Shown here one piece after another: positions 8,685 through 17,944 of a DNA stretch of 64,000 bases (position 1 is the stretch's first letter; each line of letters starts with the position of its first letter). This stretch comes from Vibrio algarum (GTDB lineage: Bacteria > Pseudomonadota > Gammaproteobacteria > Enterobacterales > Vibrionaceae): NCBI RefSeq assembly GCF_028204155.1, contig NZ_JAQLOI010000001.1:2852001-2916000 (forward strand), written 5' to 3'. The position numbers and the translations under genes were made by a program. The notes under the pieces were generated by a model. It saw only the letters and a list, made by a program, of their open reading frames with translations. It was not told the origin of the DNA and did not search any database.

Positions 8685-8718
8685 CAAAAAACGCTACATT
8701 ATTTCTGTAGCGTTTTTC
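8685..8718 (+). terminator. Terminator after the DUF2956-DUF4156 pair
   Basis: AAAAACGCTACA pairs with TGTAGCGTTTTT around a 7-nt loop. It lies directly after the DUF4156 stop and could also serve the convergent regulator gene. Confidence 0.8.
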
Positions 8719-8748
8719 ATGCTCTAGGTTACTCGGTAATGGTGGTGC

Positions 8749-9033
8749 TTAATGAAAACCAAGTGTAGACGCTATTTCACCTTTTCGTTCGAGGACCCAC
8801 TGACTATCAAAAGGTCCCCAATCAGATAACTGATAGTAGCCATCATTGTGTCTTCGCCCATCTTGAACAAACATCAACTCAATCCCTATTCCAGGCAATG
8901 CTTTTAGTACATCCTGAATAGTTCTACGGGGCCAACCGGTCTTTTCGATCAATTTAGGCACGTTGGGCCTATCTAAATTTTCTACTAAAAGCGCTAAATA
9001 CAGTCTTCTCGCAAAAACAGGACTCAATTCCAT
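8749..9033 (-). CDS. Small winged-helix DNA-binding protein
   Basis: A 94-residue protein with a helix-turn-helix-like segment (VPKLIEKTGWPRRTIQDVLK, about residues 28-47) followed by a short beta-wing with DGRRHNDGYY. This fits the winged-helix HTH_43 type found in Vibrio and Shewanella, but I assign it from pattern only. Target unknown. The start at 9033 is preferred over the one at 9045: GGAG sits 6 bp before it, while the upstream ATG has no ribosome site. The gene stands alone, convergent to the DUF4156 lipoprotein and divergent from the Spx-like reductase. It has no ligand domain. Confidence 0.65.
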   Translation of the reverse strand: MELSPVFARRLYLALLVENLDRPNVPKLIEKTGWPRRTIQDVLKALPGIGIELMFVQDGRRHNDGYYQLSDWGPFDSQWVLERKGEIASTLGFH

Positions 9034-9264
9034 CGATATCTCCATTACTACTTTATTTCGAGGGCCATTGATTTCAAGAAATAAAATCTACAGCAGAGTC
9101 ATTATTTCTTTTTCCCTACGATTGTTTTTGCGTTTGATCAAGAAGTGCCCACTCTTAATCCCCTTTAGTGATAATTGTGCATTAGATTACATTTAATTGT
9201 TATTTTGTCTGATAGGCATGTTCCTGATAGGATTCACGCTCAGGTAACATTAGAAGGAATAGAG

Positions 9265-9612
9265 ATGAGTATTACCATGTACGGTATCCCGAACTGCGAC
9301 ACAATTAAAAAAGCCAAAAAATGGCTACAAGAAGCAGACATTAGTTTTGATTTTCATGACTATCGTAAACAAGGCGTGGATAACCACCTAGTAGCCAGTT
9401 TTTGCCAACAACTCGGTTGGGAGCATGTTCTTAATAAACGCGGTACAACTTATCGCCAACTCACTCAAGAACAAAAAGACAGCTTAGATGAACACTCGGT
9501 TATTCCTCTGTTAGTCGAACATCCTGCCATGATTAAACGCCCTATACTTAAAGTAAACGAGCAGCTATATATTGGCTTTAAAGCCCCACAATATTCAGAT
9601 ATTTTTAAATAA
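9265..9612 (+). CDS. ArsC/Spx-family protein (YffB-like)
   Basis: A 115-residue thioredoxin-fold protein of the arsenate reductase-like YffB/Spx group. The single conserved cysteine is Cys11 in YGIPNCDTIKKAKKW, and the HDYRKQG and LNKRGTTYR segments follow the YffB pattern. The true role of YffB is not known; a glutathione-linked reductase function has been proposed. The start at 9265 has AAGGA ahead of it; a longer reading from 9175 lacks homology. It is 15 bp from dapE, as in E. coli and other gamma-proteobacteria, so the two form an operon. Confidence 0.88.
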   Translation: MSITMYGIPNCDTIKKAKKWLQEADISFDFHDYRKQGVDNHLVASFCQQLGWEHVLNKRGTTYRQLTQEQKDSLDEHSVIPLLVEHPAMIKRPILKVNEQLYIGFKAPQYSDIFK

Positions 9613-9627
9613 AAGGATTTATCCAAA

Positions 9628-10764
9628 ATGAATGACAGCCCAGTTTTGGCGTTAGCAAAAGATTTAATCAGCCGACAGTCCGTCACTCCGGAAGATGCAG
9701 GATGTCAGGTGGTAATGATAGACCGCCTGAAAGCGTTAGGATTTGATATTGAAGTTATGGTCTTTGACGATACTACCAATTTTTGGGCTCGTCGTGGCAC
9801 CGAAGCACCTTTGTTTGCCTTTGCAGGCCATACAGACGTAGTTCCTTCCGGTCCATTAGACCAATGGCATACACCACCATTTGAACCAACGATCATTGAT
9901 GACCATTTACATGGCCGTGGCGCTGCCGATATGAAAGGGTCTTTAGCCTGTATGATCGTTGCTGTGGAGCGTTTTATTGCTCTAAATCCAGACCATAAAG
10001 GATCAATCGGATTTCTAATTACTTCCGATGAAGAAGGGCCTTTCATTAACGGTACCGTCAAAGTAATAGAAACGTTAATGGCTCGCGGTGAAAACATTGA
10101 TATGTGCATCGTTGGTGAACCATCGAGTACTCATTTTACCGGTGATATTATTAAAAATGGCCGTCGTGGCTCTATTACAGGGGATATCAAAATAAAAGGT
10201 ATCCAAGGGCATGTTGCGTATCCGCATTTAGCAAGTAACCCTATCCATCAGGCTCTCCCGGCACTATCCGAATTAGTCACAACAAAATGGGACGATGGGA
10301 ATGAATACTTCCCACCTACTAGTTTCCAAATTCCAAACCTTCATGCGGGAACTGGAGCGTCGAATGTCATTCCAGGTGAATTCAATGTGCAATTTAATAT
10401 GCGCTTTAGTACTGAACTCAATAACGACGAAATAAAACGTCGAGTACTCTCAACACTTGATTCTTATGGGTTAGACTATGATATAGATTGGACGCTTAAT
10501 GGTGACCCGTTTTTAACTGATCATGGCGCGTTATTAGAAGCTGTTGTCGAGGCTGTTGAAGAGATCAATCATATTAAACCACAGCTTCTTACTACTGGGG
10601 GTACATCAGATGGGCGCTTTATTGCCCGCATGGATTGTCAGGTTATTGAACTAGGCCCTGTAAACGCCACTATTCACAAAGTAAACGAGTGTGTGAATAT
10701 TGCAGATCTTGAAAAGCTAACTGACATGTACGAAAAAACGATTCAAAAACTATTGGTAAAATAA
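9628..10764 (+). CDS. dapE: Succinyl-diaminopimelate desuccinylase
   Basis: DapE removes succinate from N-succinyl-LL-diaminopimelate in the lysine and peptidoglycan precursor pathway. The 378-residue M20 metallopeptidase has the zinc ligands His68 and Asp101 (GHTDVVPSGP, AADMKG) and the catalytic acid in DEEGP (residues 134-138). The dimerisation domain occupies the middle, and the GGTSDGRF and HKVNE motifs close the active site. It follows yffB directly. dapA of the same pathway lies 2 kb further on the other strand. Nothing unusual. Confidence 0.96.
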   Translation: MNDSPVLALAKDLISRQSVTPEDAGCQVVMIDRLKALGFDIEVMVFDDTTNFWARRGTEAPLFAFAGHTDVVPSGPLDQWHTPPFEPTIIDDHLHGRGAADMKGSLACMIVAVERFIALNPDHKGSIGFLITSDEEGPFINGTVKVIETLMARGENIDMCIVGEPSSTHFTGDIIKNGRRGSITGDIKIKGIQGHVAYPHLASNPIHQALPALSELVTTKWDDGNEYFPPTSFQIPNLHAGTGASNVIPGEFNVQFNMRFSTELNNDEIKRRVLSTLDSYGLDYDIDWTLNGDPFLTDHGALLEAVVEAVEEINHIKPQLLTTGGTSDGRFIARMDCQVIELGPVNATIHKVNECVNIADLEKLTDMYEKTIQKLLVK

Positions 10765-10802
10765 TACTCACTTTTGGTACACCTTTAATACTAAGTAATC
10801 AC

Positions 10803-11483
10803 ATGAATCAGCAGCAATTAACAGGGTTAACAGAGTCTCACCTAAAGATGGTCAAAACTAAATTTCAATCTATTAAGGTTAACCATTTAATAGAGACCGA
10901 TATAAGCCGTCTTGTTAATGCTGCAGAACGTGATGGTTTTCAGTTAGAGGTAGCGAGTGGCTTTCGAGATTTTCATCGACAAAAGCTGATTTGGGACAAA
11001 AAATTCTCAGGTCAGCTAGCTATTTTAGATGCTGATAGCCAGCCAATCGAGTTTGATAAGCTAACAAAACAACAACGTCTATTTGCGATCCTTCGCTGGT
11101 CTGCTCTACCTGGCGCTAGTCGTCATCATTGGGGAACGGATTTCGACGTCTATGCTAAAAACTTACTCCCTAGCGGATGCCAATTAAAACTGGAACCATG
11201 GGAATATTTAGAAGGTCACCAAGCTCCTTTTTATCACTGGTTAAAGAATAATATTTCGTTCTTTGGTTTTTTCTTCCCATACAAAATAGATTTAGGTGGT
11301 GTTGCTCCGGAGCCTTGGCATATAAGTCATCGTGAAAGCAGTGAGCAACTCTTAGGTCAGTTATCAAAATCCTTAATCTTAGACACGATTTCGCAACAGG
11401 GTTTATTGGGTTTACCTTACATTGAGGTTAACTTGGATACGATTTTCTCTCGGTACATTACTAATATATGCAAGGATAAATGA
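10803..11483 (+). CDS. M15-family D-alanyl-D-alanine carboxypeptidase (VanY-like)
   Basis: A 226-residue peptidase of family M15 (VanY/DdpX type), which cleaves D-Ala-D-Ala ends or related peptides of peptidoglycan. The substrate Arg lies in ASGFRDF (residues 51-57). The zinc site follows the S-x-H-x2-G-x3-D spacing in SRHHWGTDFD (Ser106, His108, Gly111, Asp115). The catalytic EPWH is at 170-173. No signal peptide is visible, which is common in this group but leaves its place in the cell open. It lies downstream of dapE on the same strand with a weak ribosome site and is followed after one base by the DUF2897 gene. Confidence 0.85.
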   Translation: MNQQQLTGLTESHLKMVKTKFQSIKVNHLIETDISRLVNAAERDGFQLEVASGFRDFHRQKLIWDKKFSGQLAILDADSQPIEFDKLTKQQRLFAILRWSALPGASRHHWGTDFDVYAKNLLPSGCQLKLEPWEYLEGHQAPFYHWLKNNISFFGFFFPYKIDLGGVAPEPWHISHRESSEQLLGQLSKSLILDTISQQGLLGLPYIEVNLDTIFSRYITNICKDK

Positions 11484-11484
11484 C

Positions 11485-11676
11485 ATGATTGATTTTCTTC
11501 TAAACCCTTGGGTAATTAGTATTATTATCCTCAGTGTCGTTATAGGCAATATCGCAGCCCTTAAGTACACTGCCAATATGAAATTTGGTCAAACAAACAA
11601 GAAACAAAGCGATTTAGATAGACTGAATCAACTAGACAAAGAACGCCAAGAACAACAAAAAAAGGACACCAAATAG
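11485..11676 (+). CDS. DUF2897 small membrane protein
   Basis: A 63-residue protein with one N-terminal membrane helix (FLLNPWVISIIILSVVIG) and a charged, Gln/Lys-rich tail likely to form a helix in the cytoplasm. It fits DUF2897, a short family of unknown function seen in Vibrio. The start at 11485 is set by AAGGA about 10 bp upstream and begins one base after the M15 peptidase stop, so the two are translated together. The terminator stem of the operon already begins within its last codons. Confidence 0.75.
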   Translation: MIDFLLNPWVISIIILSVVIGNIAALKYTANMKFGQTNKKQSDLDRLNQLDKERQEQQKKDTK

Positions 11677-11686
11677 TGTCCTTTTT
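11657..11686 (+). terminator. Terminator overlapping the DUF2897 stop codon
   Basis: AAAAAGGACAC pairs with GTGTCCTTTTT around a short loop, ending in a T-run. The stop codon (11674-11676) lies inside the structure. Confidence 0.85.
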
Positions 11687-11704
11687 GCTTGACTATAATT
11701 GGGG

Positions 11705-12727
11705 CTAATACTCTTTAGCTATTACTGCTGCAAAAGCAGGAACAATCGATTCAAGCACTTCAGCCGTTACAGGTTTACCTGTGCTATCTGTAATGTTGAT
11801 CGACGTTCGGTTCCCCATATCACCTAAAAGGAAGGTGTACGTTTTACTTTCGAGAGAAAGTGGTTTTGTACCTATAGATGTCCAAAACTCATCGTCGGGT
11901 TCTGAGTATTTCGCCTTTAACAATCCTTGAGATTGATTGCGCTCTTCAAGTTGGAAGCCGAGTTTCGGTAAAACGGTAGTCAACCTCTGCCAAAAGGCGT
12001 TATATGGAGCACGCGCAATAATAACAGGTAACCCACTTCTATCTTTACCCATACTGATAGGAATCTGCTTAACAAGTTGAAGTGCTTTTCGATCAGCTTC
12101 TGCTCGTAGCCTTTGATCGTAGGTAGAAGTAATCACGTTAGTCATAAACGTGTTATACCTTTCTTTATTGGTTCGGCTAACAACTTTAGCAATACCGTTC
12201 TCTTTCCAGTCAATTAAACTGACTTGAAAACCATATCTATTGTTGGCTTCTATGCGCTCAAAAAGATAACGGGCTTCAATTAGATTCTCTTCATCTTCTG
12301 ATTCCCAAGAAATCCAATCAGATTCAAGACGTGTTTCGCTATCAACTCTTAGCTTTATATTCCGTTCAACAATCATGTCATTGACAGATTCCCATACGTT
12401 GTCCACTTCATCTTCTCGAAGAAGCCAAATTGATACAACGCCATCTTTCACTTCAGAACGGGCACCAGGGATCAATTCTAATATCTGTTGAGGTGGACGA
12501 ATATCGACATCAGGGCCAATATTTCCATCATAATCTCCTACAGGAATATCATAATTTGGATAAAATTCACCTTTCGCCCCCTCCTGAACAGTCCAACTTT
12601 CAAAAGGAACGGTTTCAAGGTATTCGAAATCGTCTTTAGCTTGACGTCTTTGCTCTGGGCTACCTGAACATGCACTTAAAACAAGAACAGCCAGTGAACT
12701 AATCACTAGCTGATGAGAAAACTTCAT
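11705..12727 (-). CDS. bamC: Outer membrane assembly lipoprotein BamC
   Basis: BamC (NlpB) is a lipoprotein of the BAM complex that inserts beta-barrel proteins into the outer membrane, partner of BamA. The start at 12727 is chosen from the AGGAG site 6 bp upstream and gives a clean signal peptide with lipobox LSAC; a longer start at 12754 would spoil it. The 340-residue protein has the extended N-terminal part and two helix-grip domains of the family. dapA lies 57 bp upstream on the same strand, the dapA-bamC order of E. coli. The DUF2897 gene is convergent. Confidence 0.92.
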   Translation of the reverse strand: MKFSHQLVISSLAVLVLSACSGSPEQRRQAKDDFEYLETVPFESWTVQEGAKGEFYPNYDIPVGDYDGNIGPDVDIRPPQQILELIPGARSEVKDGVVSIWLLREDEVDNVWESVNDMIVERNIKLRVDSETRLESDWISWESEDEENLIEARYLFERIEANNRYGFQVSLIDWKENGIAKVVSRTNKERYNTFMTNVITSTYDQRLRAEADRKALQLVKQIPISMGKDRSGLPVIIARAPYNAFWQRLTTVLPKLGFQLEERNQSQGLLKAKYSEPDDEFWTSIGTKPLSLESKTYTFLLGDMGNRTSINITDSTGKPVTAEVLESIVPAFAAVIAKEY

Positions 12728-12784
12728 TAGCACTCCTAATAAAATTCGAGACAAAGCAATTTTATCTCGAATTTATTTTCTAAC

Positions 12785-13663
12785 TTATAGTATTCCAGCG
12801 TCACTTAACGCTTGCTTCACAACCGGTTGTGCTTCTTCAGAAAGCACCGTTAAAGGCAAACGCATACCGCCATCATCAATGAGACCCATTTGATGGACCG
12901 CCCATTTGACTGGAATTGGGTTAGCTTCAACAAATAAATTTTTATGTAGTGATGTTAAGCGCTTATCTATCTCAGCCGCTTCTTCGTACTTACCTTCTTT
13001 CATAAGATCAAATAGATCAGCCATAGGTTTTGCAGCTACATTATTACTAACTGAAATTACACCTTGTCCACCTAATCGTACAAATTCTAGCCCCGTAGCA
13101 TCATCACCACTTAGTAAGACGAACTCTTCGCCACAAAGTTCACGATGAATTGCAACTCTTTCTAAATCTCCTGTTGCATCTTTAAGTGCAACGATATTTT
13201 CCAGCTTAGATAAACGTGCAACTGTTTCTGGCAATAAATCAACCGCAGTACGACCTGGTACATTATAGAGAATGATTGGAACTTCGCTTACATCATTAAT
13301 CGCTTTGTAATGCTGATATAAACCTTCTTGCGTCGGTTTATTGTAATAAGGGGTAACACTGAGAACGCCAACAATACCCGAGTTATTAAGTAAACGACTA
13401 AATGTCATCGCTTCATGGGTGGCATTAGCCCCAGTACCCGCAATGACAGGAATTCGACCATCTGCACACTCGACGATTTTATTAACAACCTTAACATGCT
13501 CTTCGATAGTTAGCGTCGCTGACTCACCCGTTGTTCCAACAGCGACAATGCCATCAGTACCTGATTCTACATGGAAATCGACCAATTTTTTTAGGCCATC
13601 GTAGTCTACTTCACCATCTTTTTTGAATGGGGTAACTAACGCAACAATACTTCCTGAAAACAT
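12785..13663 (-). CDS. dapA: 4-hydroxy-tetrahydrodipicolinate synthase
   Basis: DapA condenses pyruvate with aspartate semialdehyde, the first committed step to diaminopimelate and lysine. The 292-residue TIM-barrel has the Schiff-base Lys161 in VALKDATGD, Tyr133 in ILYNVPGR, and Thr44/Thr45 in VGTTGES, all at the E. coli numbering. A GGGAG ribosome site precedes the ATG. It is transcribed ahead of bamC and divergently from gcvR. I see no lysine riboswitch in the 207-bp spacer. Confidence 0.97.
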   Translation of the reverse strand: MFSGSIVALVTPFKKDGEVDYDGLKKLVDFHVESGTDGIVAVGTTGESATLTIEEHVKVVNKIVECADGRIPVIAGTGANATHEAMTFSRLLNNSGIVGVLSVTPYYNKPTQEGLYQHYKAINDVSEVPIILYNVPGRTAVDLLPETVARLSKLENIVALKDATGDLERVAIHRELCGEEFVLLSGDDATGLEFVRLGGQGVISVSNNVAAKPMADLFDLMKEGKYEEAAEIDKRLTSLHKNLFVEANPIPVKWAVHQMGLIDDGGMRLPLTVLSEEAQPVVKQALSDAGIL

Positions 13664-13870
13664 GTCTATCTCCCTTTAATTTCACTACTTGCATAGTAAT
13701 GCATGAAACTTAGATAACACAAGGGATTAAAGTGTGATGTTTTACACTAAATGATGGAATAATTGCACATTTATCCCTTAAACCGACTTGTGGCTGAAAA
13801 CTCGTTTGTTATTTACCCCAATACCAACTGTGCTAGTATTTGGAGATAATACTTAAAAAGTTAAATAATT

Positions 13871-14413
13871 ATGTCTCAACATTTAGTCATCACAGCGGTA
13901 GGGTCAGACCGACCAGGGATATGTAATCAAGTCGTTCACCTTGTTACTCAATCAGGATGTAACATAGTGGATAGCAGGATCGCACTATTTGGCAACGAAT
14001 TTACGTTGTTAATGTTAGCGGCTGGTAGCGCAAGTCAAATAACCCGAGTAGAAACAACTCTTCCTGTTCTTGGTCAAGAACACGGTTTAATCACCATGAT
14101 GAAAAGAACATCGCCTCATCAAGAACTACCACACAGCTATACTATTGAAGTTTTTATCGAATCTGATGACAAAAAAGGTTTAACAGAGCAATTCACTCAG
14201 TTTTTTGCAGACCGAAGCATTGGCCTAGCTTCTTTAAGTGCTAAAACCATAGATAAAGCCAAAGTAAGCAGTGATAACAATCTTTTTCAAATTGCAATTA
14301 CTGCAACAGTTGAGGCGGAATATAACTTAATGCAATTACAAGAAGAGTTTAATCAACTTTGCACAACTTTATCCGTGCAAGGCTCTCTAAATTTCATAAA
14401 AAACAGTCAATAA
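13871..14413 (+). CDS. gcvR: Glycine cleavage system transcriptional repressor
   Basis: GcvR is an ACT-domain protein that binds glycine and represses the glycine cleavage operon through GcvA in enteric bacteria. The 180-residue product holds two ACT domains, one starting HLVITAVGSDRPGICNQ (residues 4-20) and a second starting YTIEVFIESDDKKGL (about 92-106). Divergent dapA and downstream bcp are its standard neighbours. A possible extended -10 promoter (TGCTAGTAT) lies about 40 bp upstream. It is 12 bp from bcp and likely cotranscribed. Confidence 0.93.
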   Translation: MSQHLVITAVGSDRPGICNQVVHLVTQSGCNIVDSRIALFGNEFTLLMLAAGSASQITRVETTLPVLGQEHGLITMMKRTSPHQELPHSYTIEVFIESDDKKGLTEQFTQFFADRSIGLASLSAKTIDKAKVSSDNNLFQIAITATVEAEYNLMQLQEEFNQLCTTLSVQGSLNFIKNSQ

Positions 14414-14425
14414 AGGAAGTCTGAA

Positions 14426-14889
14426 ATGGAAACATTAACTGCTGGAACTCCAGCTCCTAATGTCACTTTGCTCGACCAAGACGGAAACAAGGTATCAATC
14501 TCTGATTTCAAGGGAAAAAAATACTTTTCTACTTTTATCCAAAAGCAATGACACCGGGATGTACAGTCCAAGCTCAAGGCCTGAGAGACATTAAAAAACA
14601 ACTGGATGACCACAATGTTGTTGTCCTAGGCGTTAGTATTGATCCTGTTAAACGGTTAGGTAAGTTTATAGAACGAGATGAACTAAACTTCACGCTTCTT
14701 TCTGATGAGGATCACTCTGCTGCGGAGCAATTTGGTGTTTGGGGCGAAAAGAAGTTTATGGGCAAAATCTACGATGGCCTACATCGAATATCATTTTTGA
14801 TTGACGAAAATGGTGTTATTGAGCAGGTATTCAACAAGTTTAAAACCAAAACCCATCACGAGGTCGTTCTGGACTACCTTAATAAATAG
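14426..14889 (+). CDS. bcp: Thiol peroxidase Bcp, frameshifted at an A-run
   Basis: Bcp is a peroxiredoxin that reduces hydroperoxides using thioredoxin. Translation starts at 14426 (AAGGAAG site) as METLTAGTPAPNV, runs through DFKGKK, and then hits a stop in frame. From the A7 run at 14515-14521 the -1 frame gives the correct continuation with FYPKAMTPGCTVQ and ends at 14889, for 154 residues in all. The peroxidatic Cys is present (TPGC), but the place of the E. coli resolving Cys five residues later is Gln. One missing A explains the break; the site also happens to be an in-phase A AAA AAA slippery heptamer. Confidence 0.85.
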
Positions 14890-14924
14890 TATCGGTATTT
14901 AATAAAAAATGTCGATAACAACGT

Positions 14925-14961
14925 CGTCATTCCCACAACCGTGTGGGGATGACGAATTTTT
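14925..14961. terminator. Shared terminator between bcp and perM
   Basis: A 13-bp stem (CGTCATTCCCACA with its complement, one G-T pair) around ACCG, followed by AATTTTTT. It lies between the convergent stops of bcp and the restored perM. Confidence 0.8.
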
Positions 14962-16036
14962 TACTCGTCAATCGTTAGCGCTTCAGAGGTTTCTTGGTTC
15001 TTTATCGCATTCCATACAGCTTTGACTAAAGTCGCGAGAGGAATGGCAAAAAACACCCCCAGAACCCCCACATACCACCAAAGACCAGTACCGCACATAT
15101 AATGGCGACAGGGTGTAGATTGACTGCCTCAGAAAACAAAACTGGTACCAACAAATTTCCGTCTAATGCTTGAATAATGCCGTAAGCACCGAGTAACCAA
15201 TAGAATTCAGGTGATACACCCCACTGGAAAAGGCCTACAATCGCAACAGGTACCGTCACGGCAGCGGCTCCAATGTATGGAATAAGAACCGAAAGACCGA
15301 CAGCCACACCAAGTAAGGCCGAGTATCTTAAATCCAGTAAAACGAAGGTAATATAACTAGAAGAACCAACTATAAGAATTTCGACCACTTTACCGCGAAT
15401 ATAATTGGCTATCTGCAGGTTCATTTCCTGCCAAACTTTCGTTGCTAAACGACGATTTTGAGGCAATAAACCACTCAAAATAGACAACATCTCTTCTTTG
15501 TCTTTCAATAAGAAGAAAATCAATAATGGGACAAGAATCATATAAACCGCAAGCGCAGCAATGTTTATCAGGGATGCTAAAGAGCCTTTTACGACTGTTT
15601 CTCCTAACCCTAACACCTTACTTTTTGTATTTTCTAGGACCGATTCCACAATCTGTAAGTTGGCAAGTTCTGGATATTGCTCAGGTATCGTTTTCAAAAA
15701 CTCTTGGAAGCCATTATACATTGTCGGTATATCATTAATCAGATTGCCTACCTGATTCCAAATGGTTGGAACTAAGCCGAAAACAGCTAATATCATAAAA
15801 CCAACAAAAATAATCAACACCACTGCAACTGAAATCCCCCTAGGAAGACCGATGCGAACCAATTGGCTCACAGGCCACTCTAATAAGTACGCGAGTACAA
15901 TAGCCACGAGTAAAGGGGCGAGCAAATGCCCGAAGAAATAGATGGTAATAAATCCAACGAGCAAAATGGCAACCAAGCTCGCCGCATGTGGATCTGAAAA
16001 ACGTCGTTTATACCAACGACTAACCATATCAAACAT
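14961..16036 (-). CDS. perM: AI-2E family transporter PerM, frameshifted near its 3' end
   Basis: PerM belongs to the AI-2E/PerM family of polytopic inner-membrane proteins; the substrate of this branch is not settled. The main frame starts at 16036 with several membrane segments and the LGVAVGLSVLIPYIGA family motif, but ends early at 15026 with an odd tail after WGFWG. Adding one G to the G5 run (plus-strand C5 at 15056-15060) restores VFFAIPLATLVKAVWN and a stop at 14961, for about 358 residues. The start lies 15 bp after the TusA-like gene, its usual operon partner. Confidence 0.85.
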
Positions 16037-16050
16037 CTAATAAACTTCTC

Positions 16051-16266
16051 TTAGTTATTAACTACCAACAAATAATGGTCTGGTGTCTCTTCAATATGCA
16101 CTAAAACATGCTGCATTTGAAAGAAACGAACAATATCATTTTTAGAACTTAAATCACGAATCTGAATAATAAGCTTCCTATCAATTGAATTGCGGTACTC
16201 CCTTTTAGCTCTCAATAGTGCCATAGGGCAACGTTCTTCACGTAAATCAAGAATATAGGGTTTCAT
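16051..16266 (-). CDS. TusA/SirA-like sulfurtransferase domain protein
   Basis: A 71-residue protein of the TusA family, small proteins that carry persulfide sulfur on a conserved cysteine. The motif is ERCPMALLRAK with Cys13. It is not the canonical TusA, which is somewhat longer and lies elsewhere, but the second type usually found next to perM. Its sulfur acceptor is unknown. It is upstream of perM and divergent from bepA. Confidence 0.82.
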   Translation of the reverse strand: MKPYILDLREERCPMALLRAKREYRNSIDRKLIIQIRDLSSKNDIVRFFQMQHVLVHIEETPDHYLLVVNN

Positions 16267-16470
16267 TCTGTCGTTGGATGCTTATTATAAAGGGAATATT
16301 GTAAAGGGTTTTGATTAAAAGGGCTTCTCTTTTCAACTCAACTTTTAATATAGAAATAATCAATAGGTAATTAACGCGCTTTATTTAACTATATTTGCTA
16401 AAACAAAGGCGAACCAAGGCAGTTTTTCGCTGTCTTAACTCGAAACGATCTCGGAGTTCATCTAATAACA

Positions 16471-17919
16471 ATGTTAAAAAAAACACGGTCCTTAATCGCT
16501 TTAGTTATAGCTACATCACTGTCTCAGCCTGCTATAGCCAATAACAACGAGTTACCAGATATAGGCACCGCAGCAGCGGGCACGCTCACAATCGATCAAG
16601 AATTGATTTACGGTGACGCCTACATGCGGATGCTGCGTGCCAGTAGCCCTATTATCAACGATCCTGTGTTAAATGAATATATTACTAACCTTGGTCATAA
16701 ACTCGTTGCCAATTCTGAAGATGTGAAAACCCCATTTCGATTTTTTATGATTCGAGATCGAAACATTAACGCATTTGCGTTTTTTGGTGGGTATGTAGCA
16801 TTACATTCTGGTCTATTTTTGCATGCAAGCAGTGAAAGTGAACTCGCCTCCGTAATGGCTCACGAGATTGCCCACGTAACGCAACGCCACTTAGCGAGAA
16901 GCATGGAGGAGCAAGCTCGACGAACTCCTGCAACTATCGCAGCCCTCGCAGGTTCATTATTGCTTGCTATCGCCTCTCCAGAGGCAGGTATAGCTGCTCT
17001 GGCAGCCACCAATGCTGGCAGCATGCAAAGTCAAATCAACTACACTCGAAGTAACGAAAAAGAAGCCGACCGATTCGGTATTAATACATTAGCCAAAGCA
17101 GGCTTTGATGTTTATGCCATGCCAACATTTTTCGGTCGTTTAGCCGATGAATACCGTTATGCCAGCACACCACCAGCCATGCTGCTTACTCACCCATTAC
17201 CACAAGATCGTATTACAGATTCAAGAGCAAGAGCCCAGAAATATGCCCCTATGAAACTGGGTCCATCATTAGAATACCATTTAGCGAAAGCAAGAATTGT
17301 CGCTCGATATGCCAACATAGAGTCATCAGCTTCACTCGATTGGTTTGAAAGAAGATTAAAGAAAAACAACGCGACATTAGAACCAACATATAAATATGGT
17401 CAAGCTTTGGTTTACCTCGATACCAAAAAACTAGAAGAAGCAGAACCTATTTTAACTGCCTTACTCAAGAAAGATGCTTTAAACGAATTCTATCTTGATG
17501 CACTATCTGATTTATACATCTATCAACAAAATCCCAAAAAGTCAGTGCAGATGCTAGAAAACGCATTAAGTAAAAAGCCGAATAACCCGGTGCTGATAAT
17601 TAACTATGCTAACGCACTGATTGAAAGCGATGACAATCAAAAAGCAGTAAGTATATTGCAAAAATACACACATGAACGTCCTACGGATATGAACGGTTGG
17701 CAACTTCTTGCAGATGCTTACGGAAAAACAGGAAAAACAGACGAAAATATAGCTGCTCTTGGCGAAATTTTTGCGCTTAGGGGCAATTGGAACAAAGCGC
17801 TGCAAAATTTCACTCAGGCAAGTCAACTTGCAGATCTAGGTAGCTTAGAGCAAGCGAGATTTGATGCTAGAATCGATCAACTTATGGTTGAACGCGATCG
17901 ATTTTTATCATTACAATAA
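16471..17919 (+). CDS. bepA: Beta-barrel assembly-enhancing protease BepA
   Basis: BepA (YfgC) is a periplasmic M48 metalloprotease and chaperone that helps LptD mature and degrades stalled outer-membrane proteins at the BAM complex. The 482-residue product has a signal peptide (cleavage likely after AIA, residue ~23), the zinc motif HEIAH (His131, Glu132, His135) with the third ligand in the NEKEADRFG region, and C-terminal TPR repeats (about 290-470). It is followed by arsC after 25 bp, as in other vibrios. A weak sigma-E-like element lies upstream but is not convincing. Confidence 0.93.
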   Translation: MLKKTRSLIALVIATSLSQPAIANNNELPDIGTAAAGTLTIDQELIYGDAYMRMLRASSPIINDPVLNEYITNLGHKLVANSEDVKTPFRFFMIRDRNINAFAFFGGYVALHSGLFLHASSESELASVMAHEIAHVTQRHLARSMEEQARRTPATIAALAGSLLLAIASPEAGIAALAATNAGSMQSQINYTRSNEKEADRFGINTLAKAGFDVYAMPTFFGRLADEYRYASTPPAMLLTHPLPQDRITDSRARAQKYAPMKLGPSLEYHLAKARIVARYANIESSASLDWFERRLKKNNATLEPTYKYGQALVYLDTKKLEEAEPILTALLKKDALNEFYLDALSDLYIYQQNPKKSVQMLENALSKKPNNPVLIINYANALIESDDNQKAVSILQKYTHERPTDMNGWQLLADAYGKTGKTDENIAALGEIFALRGNWNKALQNFTQASQLADLGSLEQARFDARIDQLMVERDRFLSLQ

Positions 17920-17944
17920 TTATATAAAAACAAGGAGAAACCCA

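Noticed and set aside
13664..13870. Lysine riboswitch before dapA
   Set aside because: The 207-bp spacer is too short and shows no strong nested stems.
16381..16470. Sigma-E promoter before bepA
   Set aside because: GAACC-N-TCTTA is only a loose match to GGAACTT and TCAAA; not enough to call.
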